Positions 37,158 through 45,393 of a stretch of 64,000 nt of DNA are shown here, one piece after another. The notes beneath the pieces are model-generated. The model saw only the letters and a list, made by a program, of their open reading frames with translations. It had not been told where the DNA came from and did no database searches. Both the position numbers and the translations under genes were made by a program. The DNA is taken from assembly GCF_018390695.1 (NCBI RefSeq), contig NZ_JAHBGF010000016.1, positions 310,001 through 374,000 of the forward strand, read 5' to 3'. Source of the DNA: Ancylobacter sonchi. GTDB lineage: Bacteria; Pseudomonadota; Alphaproteobacteria; Rhizobiales; Xanthobacteraceae. The number at the start of each line of letters is the position of its first letter. Position 1 is the stretch's first letter.

Positions 37158-37553
37158 TCAGGACGCGCCGTCCATGGGGCGTGCCACCGATCGTTCCACG
37201 GGGCGGGCCCGACGCCGCCGATGGAAGGCGCGAAGACGCGCGAGCATAGCCTCCCTGTCGAGAAAATCATCCGTCGCTCGATCGCCGTTCGCTCCCCACC
37301 GACGGCAGAATGGAAAAATGTCGAGGAGCGGAAGATCGGACCGCGCCGTAATTGGCCCGACGAGACTTGCGACGGTGAGAATGCCCACATAGCCAGCCAG
37401 CGGCAGCGCCTCGTCGAGCTCGGCGATATCCCTGGTGCCGGTCACCGAGAAGCCGGCGGCCGTCAGGGCATCGTTCATCATCGCCAGCATTTGTTGATCC
37501 GGTATGCAGACCAGGAAGTCGCGGGAGCTGGATGCATGGGGCGTCGGACTCAT
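37158..37553 (-). CDS. Receiver-like protein lacking the phosphorylation site, hypothetical
   Basis: 131 residues, AGGAAAG upstream of the ATG. Residues 12-115 look like a CheY-type fold: F-L-V-C-I-P-D-Q-Q-M-L at the place of beta-1 and the acidic pair, A-L-T-A-A-G-F-S-V, and a closing helix D-R-E-A-M-L-A-R-L-R-A-F-H-R-R. At the position of the phospho-Asp the sequence reads Y-V-G-I-L-T-V-A, so it is not phosphorylatable. It lies 87 bp upstream of the OmpR-type regulator on the same strand. Fold assignment is by eye and tentative. Confidence 0.5.
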   Translation of the reverse strand: MSPTPHASSSRDFLVCIPDQQMLAMMNDALTAAGFSVTGTRDIAELDEALPLAGYVGILTVASLVGPITARSDLPLLDIFPFCRRWGANGDRATDDFLDREAMLARLRAFHRRRRARPVERSVARPMDGAS

Positions 37554-38095
37554 GGACGGACTTTCCTGGGGCGGCTTGCCTGCGGCTTTCCTCCTAGGGT
37601 TGATGCGTTCGGTGTGAACGGGGATGTTGACTTGTTAAGATTTGTTTCCGTCGCGATCCGTGCTCGCGGACGTGCCGGGAGGCCGGCGCGCGGCAGGGAC
37701 AGCGCAGCGCTTCCATCGGCGGGCGATCTTGGCGGGAGGAAGAATAGGCAGGCGCGGCGGATCGCCGGGCGTCCTTCCCGCGGGAATCGGCGATCGTCTT
37801 GTGATCGGGAGGAAGCGGGCCGGGTAGCCATATGAGCCCCACGCCGCGGTCTGCGTCTGCGAGTGGAAACGACGATGGCCAGCGGTCGGCATGCACGACG
37901 AAGCGCCCGCCCCGGTATCCGGATCGGGAAGCGCCTGCCTGGCTTGGCCGTTTTCTCGCGGCCCGGGGCGACGCCGGGAGGTTAAAGCTCGACAGATGGA
38001 TTCCGTACCGGGGAGGCATCGATGCCCGGCGCGCCGAGGCGGAACGAAGGCGAACCGCCGCGATGGAGTGGCGGGCGGCATCGCGCAAGCAAACA
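37554..38095. other. Intergenic region, nothing recognised
   Basis: About 540 bp between the receiver-like gene and tRNA-Leu. Frames here are Arg/Pro/Ser-rich on both strands and show no coding bias. The A/T-richer point at 37625-37650 is the likely promoter region of the two-component operon. No hairpin plus T run was seen after the tRNA. Confidence 0.35.
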
Positions 38096-38182
38096 TGGTG
38101 CGGGCGGTCGGACTCGAACCGACATATCCGTGAGGACGGCGGATTTTGAGTCCGCTGCGTCTACCAATTCCGCCACGCCCGC
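38096..38182 (-). tRNA. tRNA-Leu (anticodon CAA)
   Basis: A class II tRNA on the minus strand. The 5' end GCGGGCG at 38182 pairs with CGCCCGC at 38100-38106, followed by the discriminator A and an encoded CCA (38096-38098). The D arm contains G-G-x-A-G-A-C-G-C-A, the anticodon loop is A-C-T-C-A-A-A-A with CAA, a long variable arm follows (C-G-T-C-C-T-C-A-C-G-G), and the T arm carries GGTTCGAGTCC. It reads the UUG codon. Confidence 0.97.
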
Positions 38183-38305
38183 GCGGGGAGCTATCTATAA
38201 CGGATGGCGCGGCTCGCCAAGCGGCCATCGCGCTATCGAACCGCCATCGCACCGACAATGCGAGGCCGGGCTTCCGCCGGTCCGGCAATACCGCCCGCGG
38301 ACGGC

Positions 38306-39085
38306 TTAGGCCGACAGCCGGGCCAGCGGGTCGAGCCCGGTCGGCGCGGCCGCCTCGGGGAAGCGGGCGTCGAGCCAGCCGCCGAACACCGTCTCGGCCA
38401 TCGCGCCGGCCGCCATCGCGCAGTCGCGGCCCTGCCGGCGCAGCTGGCGTACGTCGATGCCGGCGGCGGCGAGCGCCACCGCGTGGCCGACATACCATTC
38501 CTCCAGCCCGCGCGGATCGGCCTCCAGATGGAATTGCAGCGCCAGCCCGGCCTCGCCGCAGGCAAAGGCCTGGTTCTCGCGCCGGGCGTCGAAGGCGAGC
38601 CGGCGGGCGCCGGGCGGTAGCTCGATGCCGTCGCCGCGCCAGTGCAGCACCTTGGCGCCGGGCTGGCCGAGTGGCGCCAGCGCCGAGCGCCGGCCCTCGG
38701 GGGTCAGCGATAGCTCGCCCCAGCCGATCGGCGTCGGGGCGCCGGCCTCGACCCGTCCGCCGGTTGCCGCCGCCATCAATTGCGCGCCGAGGCCGATGCC
38801 GAGCGTCGGCAGCCCGCGCGCCAGCCGGCGCTCGATCAGGTGCATCTCGCTGTCGAGGAAGCGGAAGGCGCGCCGGTCGCCGAGGCCGATCGGACCGTCG
38901 AGCACGATGACGAGGTCGGCGTCGCGGATGGAATAGTGCGACAGCTGGTCGGTGCTCGCCTCGCAATAGGACACCGACCAGCCGCGCGCGTCGAGCGTGC
39001 GGGCAAAGCTCCCGAGGTCCTCGAAGGCCACATGGCGGATCGCCACGGCGGAGAGCCGCCGGTCCGCGCGCTGCCTGCCGCGCAT
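38306..39085 (-). CDS. Class I glutamine amidotransferase-like protein lacking the catalytic Cys
   Basis: 259 residues from the ATG at 39085. It matches the GMP-synthase-type amidotransferase group used in gene neighbourhoods of amine catabolism: V-L-D-G-P-I-G near residue 62, G-L-P-T-L-G-I-x-L-G-A-Q-L-M-A around 91-105, and the His/Glu pair H186/E188 in L-Q-F-H-L-E. The nucleophile elbow, normally G-I-C-L-G-A-Q, reads G-I-G-L-G-A-Q: codon 98 (38792-38794) is GGC for Gly instead of TGC. The enzyme therefore cannot hydrolyse glutamine in the usual way. It may be a pseudo-enzyme or a recent mutant. It is divergent from a CoA-transferase gene. Confidence 0.8.
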   Translation of the reverse strand: MRGRQRADRRLSAVAIRHVAFEDLGSFARTLDARGWSVSYCEASTDQLSHYSIRDADLVIVLDGPIGLGDRRAFRFLDSEMHLIERRLARGLPTLGIGLGAQLMAAATGGRVEAGAPTPIGWGELSLTPEGRRSALAPLGQPGAKVLHWRGDGIELPPGARRLAFDARRENQAFACGEAGLALQFHLEADPRGLEEWYVGHAVALAAAGIDVRQLRRQGRDCAMAAGAMAETVFGGWLDARFPEAAAPTGLDPLARLSA

Positions 39086-39093
39086 AGTCACTA

Positions 39094-39135
39094 CCTTCCC
39101 ATCGCTATATCCACATGAATATAACGATGGGAAGG
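39094..39135. promoter_or_regulatory. 17-bp inverted repeat between divergent genes
   Basis: The left arm 39094-39110 and right arm 39119-39135 are complementary at 16 of 17 positions, separated by an 8-base spacer. It starts 9 bp before the amidotransferase-like gene's ATG and ends 111 bp before the CoA-transferase start. The position suggests an operator serving both promoters; no T run makes it a terminator. Confidence 0.6.
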
Positions 39136-39246
39136 CCGCCGGATGCAAGCCCGTTCGCGCCTGCGGCGTCTCCGCCTTTGGACGGGCGCTTGCCCCGTGG
39201 CGTCGGATACCGCTATGTGCGGTCCCGCGAAACCGAGGGGACCCCC

Positions 39247-40443
39247 ATGCAAGGCGCGCTCGACGGCATCAAGGTACTCGACCTGTCGCGGGTCCTTGCG
39301 GGGCCATGGGCGACGATGACGCTCGGCGATCTCGGCGCCGAGGTGTGGAAGGTCGAGAATCCCGGCACCGGCGACGACACCCGGACCTGGGCACCGCCCG
39401 CCGCCGGCGGCATCGCCACCTATTATCTCGCCGCCAACCGCAACAAGAAGAGCCTCGCCGTCGACCTCACCACGCCGGAGGGACGCGAGATCGTCATCGG
39501 CCTCGCGCGCCAGGCCGACATCGTCATCGAGAATTTCCGCCCGGCGAGCCTGCGCAAGTTCCGCCTGACCTATGAAGACCTCAAGGCGATCAACCCGCGG
39601 CTGATCTATTGCTCGATCTCCGGCTATGGCCGCGGAAACGCGCAGGAAGACCGGCCCGGCTATGATTTCGTCATCCAGGCGGAATCCGGCTTCATGGCGA
39701 TCACCGGCGAGGCCGAGGGCGAGCCGATGAAGCTCGGCGTCGCCTTCGTGGACCTCGTCTCCGGCATGAACGCGGTGCAGGCGATCCTCGCCGCCCTCTA
39801 TATGCGAGAGCGTACCGGGCACGGACAGGCGATCGACATCGCGCTGATGGACGGGGCGCTGTTCCTGCTCGCCAATGTCGCCTCGGCGCATCTCAACACC
39901 GGGGCGGAGGCGAAGCGCTTCGGCAACGCGCACCCCTCCATCGTGCCCTACCAGATCTTCGCCTGCCGCGACGGGCGCCTGGCATTGGCGGTCGGCAATG
40001 ACGAGCAGTATCGCCGGCTGTGCGTCAACGTGCTCGGCGCGCCCGAGCTCGCCGCCGATCCCCGCTTCGTCACCAATCGCGGCAGGGCGGAAAACCGGGC
40101 GGAGCTGTTGCCGCCGCTCTCGGCGAAGATCGCCGGCTTCGCGCTGGGCGAGATTCTCGATGAGCTGCATCGCTTCGGCATTCCCGCCGGCAAGGTGCAC
40201 ACGGTGTCGGAGGCCTTCGCCGGCGAGACGGCGCAGCTGCGCGGCAGCGTGGTGGAGACGTCGCATCCGTCCATCGGCACGTTCCGCTCGGTGGCGAGCC
40301 CGCTGCGGCTGTCGGAAGCGCCGCCCAGCGTGCGCGCGGTGCCGCCGGGGCTTGGCGAGCATACCGACCTCGTGCTGGCCGAGGCGCTGGGCTACGCGCC
40401 GGACCGGATCGCCGCGCTGCGGCAGGCCGGCGTGATCGGCTGA
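39247..40443 (+). CDS. CaiB/BaiF-family CoA-transferase
   Basis: 398 residues from the ATG at 39247, which follows GAGGGG. Class III CoA-transferase: L-D-L-S-R-V-L-A-G-P-W-A-T at residues 10-22, K-V-E-N-P-G-T-G-D-D-T-R, N-K-K-S-L-A-V-D-L, and the catalytic Asp in P-G-Y-D-F-V-I-Q. These proteins move CoA between a thioester and a free carboxylic acid by an Asp-acyl intermediate. The acid is not predictable; this subgroup is often called formyl- or succinyl-CoA:acid transferase. A long upstream extension of the frame lacks similarity and is excluded. Confidence 0.9.
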   Translation: MQGALDGIKVLDLSRVLAGPWATMTLGDLGAEVWKVENPGTGDDTRTWAPPAAGGIATYYLAANRNKKSLAVDLTTPEGREIVIGLARQADIVIENFRPASLRKFRLTYEDLKAINPRLIYCSISGYGRGNAQEDRPGYDFVIQAESGFMAITGEAEGEPMKLGVAFVDLVSGMNAVQAILAALYMRERTGHGQAIDIALMDGALFLLANVASAHLNTGAEAKRFGNAHPSIVPYQIFACRDGRLALAVGNDEQYRRLCVNVLGAPELAADPRFVTNRGRAENRAELLPPLSAKIAGFALGEILDELHRFGIPAGKVHTVSEAFAGETAQLRGSVVETSHPSIGTFRSVASPLRLSEAPPSVRAVPPGLGEHTDLVLAEALGYAPDRIAALRQAGVIG

Positions 40444-40970
40444 GTGGCGGTCGCTGGGCGCAGGGGAGCGGCGCCATGCCTCGCTCGTCTCTCCGCCGTT
40501 CTCGATGTGGTGCCCGCCGCGCGGGACCGGCCGTATACCGTTTCGATCCGATCGGGTGGGCGACGGGCCAGCTGCGTGCCAAGTGAATGGCGCGGCGGCA
40601 AATCCGCATCCAGATTCAGCAAAGCATGCCGTGCCGCGGTGACGGCGGCGTTGATCTCAGGCAGCGTAAATCTTCTTCCCTGCCGCATTGTTGCTGACAC
40701 ACGGAAGGATAGATCTCGGCCGGCATAGAAAAGCCACGGCGAAACTGCCCGCGCCGGATAATGACGGCTTGATCGAGGGGCCGGCGACATTGTCTGTCGC
40801 TACATCGGCCACATATTGAACACCCCGCAAGCATGGCATCCCGCCTTTGGAGACGGTCTGCCATATGCCCATGCAGCGTGTTCCGGTTCCTTACCCGGAA
40901 AACCGATGGGGCGAGGGGGAGCCGAGGACAGCACCCGCCGTGGCTTCGACGGGTGCCGACCGCCGGTGGA
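40444..40970. other. Intergenic region with possible gene remnant
   Basis: 527 bp between convergent genes. A minus frame over 40657-40872 gives 71 residues with moderate coding bias but no family and no good RBS; I regard it as a possible remnant only. Nothing else was recognised. A terminator for the two convergent genes would be expected here but no clear hairpin with T run was seen. Confidence 0.3.
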
Positions 40971-41645
40971 TCAGCGCTGGTCGCCCAGGGTCCTGCGCAT
41001 CGCCGCCGCCAGATCCCGGTGATTGAGATCCGGCTTCGGCCGCAGCACGGCCAACCTCTCGACCTCTTCCACGACCTCGGAAAACTGCAGCACCGAGTGA
41101 TAAGCGGTGCGATTCCAGAAATCGTGCACCATCACCGTGACGTGCGGCGGGCCGAACATATAGGCGGACAGGGTGCAGGCGGCCCGGAAACGTCCATCCA
41201 CGAAGACGAGATCCGGTTTGAACATCGGAGCCAGCTGCCAGGGCGCCATCACATAGGACGACCAGCGGCCGCGCAGGCTCTTGTCGCTGGGCTTGCCCCA
41301 GGCGCCGACCGGCCCGATATCGCCATGGATCAGAGAGAGCCGCCCTCGCGCCTTCGCTCTTCCCAGCGCCGGAATCCGTTCCAGCCGGTCCAGCCATTCC
41401 GGGTCGGAATCAACGCTCATCACGCGCGCGACGCCGAGCCGGATGAATTCGTTGGTGGAGTGCCCGCAGCCGAACTCGATGACGCTGCGCGCCTGCTTGG
41501 CATGCCGGGAGAACGCTTCCAGTTCGGCCCGGGTCATCGTCGGCTTGAGCGTGGGGATGGCGATTTCCGCAGAGGCAATCGGCTCGTTGGGAATAACAGC
41601 CGAGATAACCGGTTCAGCGGACAATATTGGCGTTGCAAAGTTCAT
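40971..41645 (-). CDS. SAM-methyltransferase-like protein, paralogue A
   Basis: 224 residues; GGGAGACACC just before the ATG. It has a Rossmann-type core: S-V-I-E-F-G-C-G-H-S-T-N-E-F at motif I, V-D-S-D-P-E-W-L-D-R at strand 2, D-L-V-F-V-D-G-R-F-R, and V-H-D-F-W-N-R near the end. This is the class of small methyltransferase-fold proteins found near glycan or capsule genes; the activity is unknown. A close relative lies 406 bp upstream on the same strand and shares motifs and the leader. Confidence 0.75.
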   Translation of the reverse strand: MNFATPILSAEPVISAVIPNEPIASAEIAIPTLKPTMTRAELEAFSRHAKQARSVIEFGCGHSTNEFIRLGVARVMSVDSDPEWLDRLERIPALGRAKARGRLSLIHGDIGPVGAWGKPSDKSLRGRWSSYVMAPWQLAPMFKPDLVFVDGRFRAACTLSAYMFGPPHVTVMVHDFWNRTAYHSVLQFSEVVEEVERLAVLRPKPDLNHRDLAAAMRRTLGDQR

Positions 41646-42051
41646 GGTGTCTCCCTGCTCTGGGATCTCGGTCCTGGTAAAACCTGGCGGTTTTGATCCG
41701 ACGCCGTTGTTTCGGCGTTTGAATTATTTTTCAACCGAACTCATGCATATGTAAGGCGATATTCAAATAAGAGTCTTGTTGAATGGAAGAGCGAGATGAA
41801 AACGTAGATTGTTTGATCTTGCGATGCAATAAAAAGGATTCGGAATAATGACTGACCTATTATCGTCCGCCATTAAAACGAATCTGAAACATAATTCGGA
41901 GTCTTTTTATCGTTCCGAAGAATATGAGCCGGCAAATCTGAGAGGTACATGTAAACCGTGTCGACATGCCGCAGATGAGCGGCGGCGGCCGCGGAGCGGT
42001 TACCGGATAAAGAAGAACGAGAATATCGTGCGGTGATACGTCGCTTTGCCG
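41646..42051. other. AT-rich spacer between the two paralogues
   Basis: Composition drops to A/T-rich in 41700-41980 compared with the flanks. It separates two methyltransferase-like paralogues and probably bears the promoter of paralogue A. A plus frame at 41848-42036 (62 codons, A-A-G-G-A ten bases ahead) starts with ordinary-looking sequence and then turns Arg-rich; it may be a truncated foreign gene. Confidence 0.4.
41848..42036 (+). CDS. Possible small ORF in AT-rich spacer
   Basis: 62 codons beginning M-T-D-L-L-S-S-A-I-K-T-N-L. The first 31 residues look protein-like, with codon use far more A/T-rich than the neighbours; the remainder reads as Arg-rich out-of-frame sequence, as if the true gene were truncated near 41945. 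No family recognised. It may be a fragment of transferred DNA. Confidence 0.25.
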   Translation: MTDLLSSAIKTNLKHNSESFYRSEEYEPANLRGTCKPCRHAADERRRPRSGYRIKKNENIVR

Positions 42052-42711
42052 TCAGCGCGGCTCGACGAGGGCCGGGCGCAGCGCCGTCGCCAGCGCCACG
42101 AGGTCGAGGCCCGGCGCGGCGCGCAGCACCGCCAGCGTCTCCGCTCGCTCCACCACGTCGGCGAAGGCGAGCACCGCGTGGTACTCCGGCCGGCTCCAGA
42201 AATCATGCGCCACCACGGTGACGCCGGGCGGGCCGAACAGCAGCGCGGCGAGGATCGAGGCGACGCGGAAGCGCCCGTCGACGAAGACGAGATCGGGGGC
42301 GTAATCCGGCTCGCGCACCCAGGGCGCCAGGGGATAGGCCGGCCAGCGCTGCTTCAGGCTGCGGTCCTTCGGCTTGCCCCAGTTCTTCACCGGGCCGAGA
42401 TCGATATGGACGAAGCCGAGGCGCCCCTCGGCCTCCGCCGCGGCCAGTTCCGGCACCAGCCGCAGCCGCTCGATCCAGGCCGGATCGGAATCGATGCTGA
42501 GAATGCGCGCCACGCTGAGGCGGACGAACTCGCCGGTGGAATGGCCGCAGCCATATTCGACGATGCTCCGCGCCGTCCGGGCGTACCGCAGCAGCGTGTC
42601 GAGCTCGGCCGGGCTCAAGGTCGGCGCGAGCAGCGGCACGCTCGTCCCGGCAGGTTCGCCGGTCGGCGCAGCGGCGTCATTCGCCTCCGGCGGTTCGGTC
42701 GGCAGCGTCAT
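42052..42711 (-). CDS. SAM-methyltransferase-like protein, paralogue B
   Basis: 219 residues. It shares with paralogue A the segments S-I-V-E-Y-G-C-G-H-S-T-G-E-F, I-D-S-D-P-A-W-I-E-R, W-G-K-P-K-D-R-S-L-K, D-L-V-F-V-D-G-R-F-R and V-A-H-D-F-W-S-R. Its leader GGGAGACACCG also matches that of A (GGGAGACACC), so the pair arose by duplication including the RBS. The N-terminal 30 residues are low-complexity Pro/Ala/Glu. Its codon use is more GC-rich than that of A. Confidence 0.75.
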   Translation of the reverse strand: MTLPTEPPEANDAAAPTGEPAGTSVPLLAPTLSPAELDTLLRYARTARSIVEYGCGHSTGEFVRLSVARILSIDSDPAWIERLRLVPELAAAEAEGRLGFVHIDLGPVKNWGKPKDRSLKQRWPAYPLAPWVREPDYAPDLVFVDGRFRVASILAALLFGPPGVTVVAHDFWSRPEYHAVLAFADVVERAETLAVLRAAPGLDLVALATALRPALVEPR

Positions 42712-42735
42712 CGGTGTCTCCCCAGCCGGCGCACG

Positions 42736-42842
42736 CTAGAGCGTTTTCGAGCGAAGCGGAATCCGGTTCGCATGAAGAAAACGCGTCCGAACAAGACCCT
42801 AGAGCATCTCCGGCGAACATCGGCTCGCCGGAGATGCTCTAG
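42736..42842. repeat. RIME-like intergenic mosaic repeat, copy 1
   Basis: 107 bp bounded by CTAGAG and CTCTAG. It has two hairpins: GCGTTTTC pairing with GAAAACGC, and AGAGCATCTCCGGCGA pairing with TCGCCGGAGATGCTCT. A second copy at 58571-58676 aligns along its whole length. Palindromic repeats of this size and start are common between genes of rhizobial genomes. This copy lies between aguA and paralogue B. Confidence 0.85.
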
Positions 42843-42879
42843 CCGCCCGCGTCCGCAGAGGAAAGCCGGAGCTTGCCGA

Positions 42880-43968
42880 TCAGCCCGGCCTTCCCGCCGG
42901 CTGCTGCTGGGTTATGCAATGGATATTGCCGCCGCCGAGCAGGATCTCGCGGGTCGGCAGCGCCACCACCTCGCGGCCGGGGAACAGCCGGGCGAGGATC
43001 TCCGCCGCCTCGCCGTCATGGGCGGGGTCGAGCGCGGGCATCAGCACGAAGCCGTTGCCGACGTAGAAATTGACATAGGAGCCGCCGAGCCGCTCGCCGA
43101 CCTGCCGTGTCATGGTGCCGCCGGAGGTGAGGTCGATCGCTTCCTCCGGGGTGCGGAACAGCGGTCCGGGCAGCGGCAGCTTCACCACCTCGATGGCGCG
43201 ACCCTTGGCGTCGCGCGCACCGCTCAGCCGGTCGAAGGCGTCGCGCGAGATGGCGTATTGCGGGTCGGCCGGGTCGTCGCACCAGGTGAGCGCGATCACG
43301 CCCGGCCGCACGAAGCAGGCGATATTGTCGATATGGCCGGAGGTTTCGTCGTCCACCAGCCCGGCGCCGAGCCAGAGGATGGTCGAGACGCCGAGATGAT
43401 CCTTCAGGTGCTGCTCGATCTCCTCGCGGGAGAGGTCGGGATTGCGGTTGGGGTTGAGCAGGCATTCCTCGGTGGTGAGCAGCGTGCCCTCGCCATCGAC
43501 ATGGATCGAGCCGCCCTCCAGCACCAGCGGCGCGGCGTAGCGCGGCGCGCGCTCGGTCTCCAGCACCTTGGCGGCGATCAGCCGGTCATTGTCATAGGGC
43601 GAATAGAGTCCGCCCCAGGCGTTGAACTCCCAGTCGACACCGCGCAGCCGGCCCTCAGCGTCGCTGACGAAGGTCGGCCCGCTGTCGCGGCACCAGCTGT
43701 CGTCGCTCAAAGCCTCGACGAGGCGGATATGCGGCGGAAGCTGCGCGCGGGCGTTCTGCCATTGCGCGGCGGTAACCAGCATGCTCACCGGCTCGAAGCG
43801 GGCGATCGCGCTCGCCACCGCCGTGAAGGCGGCCTGCGCCGGCACCGCGCCCTCGCGCCAATTATCCGGCCGCTCCGGCCAGATCATCCAGGTGCCGTCA
43901 TGCGGCTCCCATTCGGCCGGCATGCGGAAGCCATCGGCGGTGGGCAGGCTGGGGAGCGTGTCGGTCAT
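42880..43968 (-). CDS. aguA: Agmatine deiminase
   Basis: 362 residues from the ATG at 43968. It belongs to the PPAD fold guanidine deiminases: W-x-P-E-R-P-D-N-W near the start, [31 protein letters not shown], and the catalytic Cys351 in [11 protein letters not shown]. It makes N-carbamoylputrescine from agmatine. The next gene upstream on the same strand, aguB, uses that product, so the two form a putrescine route. Confidence 0.95.
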   Translation of the reverse strand: MTDTLPSLPTADGFRMPAEWEPHDGTWMIWPERPDNWREGAVPAQAAFTAVASAIARFEPVSMLVTAAQWQNARAQLPPHIRLVEALSDDSWCRDSGPTFVSDAEGRLRGVDWEFNAWGGLYSPYDNDRLIAAKVLETERAPRYAAPLVLEGGSIHVDGEGTLLTTEECLLNPNRNPDLSREEIEQHLKDHLGVSTILWLGAGLVDDETSGHIDNIACFVRPGVIALTWCDDPADPQYAISRDAFDRLSGARDAKGRAIEVVKLPLPGPLFRTPEEAIDLTSGGTMTRQVGERLGGSYVNFYVGNGFVLMPALDPAHDGEAAEILARLFPGREVVALPTREILLGGGNIHCITQQQPAGRPG

Positions 43969-44063
43969 GCTGGGCTCGTCGATAAGGGAGAGCGGTGGCG
44001 GCAAGGGTGGTGGCGGAAGGATCGGGCAGGTCGGCCCCGCCCGGCCCTGTCCGGGCGGTTACT

Positions 44064-44118
44064 CTCGCGGGGTCACCCTCGCGGGGTCACCCTCGCGTGG
44101 TCATCCTCGGGTGGTCTT
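44064..44118. repeat. 14-bp tandem repeat at the aguB 3' end
   Basis: About four copies of CTCGCGGGGTCACC, the first two identical, the later ones diverging. The array runs across the aguB stop codon (44101-44103), so its right end codes for the last residues of AguB and its left end is intergenic. It is a likely site of slippage. Confidence 0.8.
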
Positions 44119-44982
44119 GCCATCGAGGGTGAGGATCGGCGCGTAGAGCTCCGGCCGCCGGTCGCGGAACACGCCCCATGAGCGGCGCTGCTGCGCCACC
44201 GCGTCGAGGTCGAAGCTCGCCACCAGCACGCTCTCGTCGGTGCGACCGGCTTCCGCCACCTTCTCGCCGGTCGGCCCGGCGATGAAGGAGGAGCCGTAGA
44301 AGGTGATTTCGGTGCCGTTACGACCGGGTTCGGTGCCGATGCGGTTGGAGGCGACCAGCGGCATCAGATTGGCGCCGGCGTGGCCCTGCATCACCCGCTG
44401 CCAATGAGCGGCGGAATCGAGGCTGGGGTCCTGCGGCTCGGAGCCGATGGCGGTCGGGTAGAGCAGCACCTCGGCGCCCATCAGCGCCATGACGCGCGCC
44501 GATTCCGGGAACCACTGGTCCCAGCAGATGCCGACCCCGACGCGCCCGACCGCAGTGTCCCACACCTTGAAGCCGGTATCGCCGGGCGAGAAGTAGAACT
44601 TCTCCGTGTAGCCCGGCCCGTCGGGAATGTGGCTCTTGCGGTAGATGCCCATCACCGTGCCGTCGGCGTCGATCATGGCGAGGCTGTTATAGGCCGCCGG
44701 CCCGGCACGCTCGAAAAAGGAGAGCGGCAGGACCACGCCGAGCTCGGCGGCCAGCGCGGCGAAATGCGCGATCAGCTTGTTGCCCTCGACCGGGGCGGCG
44801 AGATCGAGGAATTCGTGGAGCTGGTCCTGGCAGAAATACGGGGTCTCGAACAGTTCCTGCAGCAGGATCAGTTTCGCCCCCTGAGAGGCCGCCTCGCGCA
44901 CCAGGCGCTCGGCGCGGGCGATATTGCCGGGAACGTCCCAGTCGCAGCGCATCTGGGTGGCGGCGAGGGTCAGGAGGCGCAT
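44101..44982 (-). CDS. aguB: N-carbamoylputrescine amidase
   Basis: 293 residues, a nitrilase-superfamily amidase. The E-K-C triad is E43 (L-L-Q-E-L-F-E), K116 (G-I-Y-R-K-S-H-I-P) and C153 (G-V-G-I-C-W-D-Q-W-F-P-E); the last motif is characteristic of the AguB subgroup. It hydrolyses N-carbamoylputrescine to putrescine, ammonia and CO2. It lies directly upstream of aguA, with 132 bp containing a short tandem repeat between them. Confidence 0.95.
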   Translation of the reverse strand: MRLLTLAATQMRCDWDVPGNIARAERLVREAASQGAKLILLQELFETPYFCQDQLHEFLDLAAPVEGNKLIAHFAALAAELGVVLPLSFFERAGPAAYNSLAMIDADGTVMGIYRKSHIPDGPGYTEKFYFSPGDTGFKVWDTAVGRVGVGICWDQWFPESARVMALMGAEVLLYPTAIGSEPQDPSLDSAAHWQRVMQGHAGANLMPLVASNRIGTEPGRNGTEITFYGSSFIAGPTGEKVAEAGRTDESVLVASFDLDAVAQQRRSWGVFRDRRPELYAPILTLDGKTTRG

Positions 44983-45027
44983 GGGGAACTCCGGTCGCGC
45001 GGGAAGCCGAATCGGGGCGGCTGTGGC

Positions 45028-45393
45028 TCAGTTGACCGCCCGCAGAGGCTTTTCCAACACCGCGAGCACGCGGGCAAGCTCATGTCCGCGCTTCAGGATG
45101 AGCCCGGTCTGCGACACCACCGTGTAGACGCCCTGCTTGCGGGCGAGGCGCGGATCCTTCTCCACCCGGTAGATCGGCACCTCGGCGGCGCGGCGGAAGA
45201 TGGAGAACACCGCCCGGTCCCGGGTGAAGGCGATAGCGTAGTCCCGCCATTCGCCCAGCGCTACCATGCGGCCATAGAGGCCGAGAATGCGGTCGAGCTC
45301 GTGCCGGTCGAAGGTGACGACGCTGTCCTTCTGGCCGCTCTTGTCGTCGGCGCGCGCGCCGGCGGCCAGTCCTATGGGTTCGATATCCGCCAC
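45028..45393 (-). CDS. DUF2794 family protein
   Basis: 121 residues. The conserved core is clear: V-V-T-F-D-R-H-E-L-D-R-I-L-G-L-Y-G-R-M-V-A, E-W-R-D-Y-A-I-A-F, V-F-S-I-F-R-R-A-A-E-V-P-I-Y-R-V-E-K-D-P, and L-K-R-G-H-E-L-A-R-V-L. Such proteins are found in nearly all Hyphomicrobiales, often in conserved housekeeping surroundings, and have no assigned function. No signal peptide or TM helix. Confidence 0.85.
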   Translation of the reverse strand: MADIEPIGLAAGARADDKSGQKDSVVTFDRHELDRILGLYGRMVALGEWRDYAIAFTRDRAVFSIFRRAAEVPIYRVEKDPRLARKQGVYTVVSQTGLILKRGHELARVLAVLEKPLRAVN

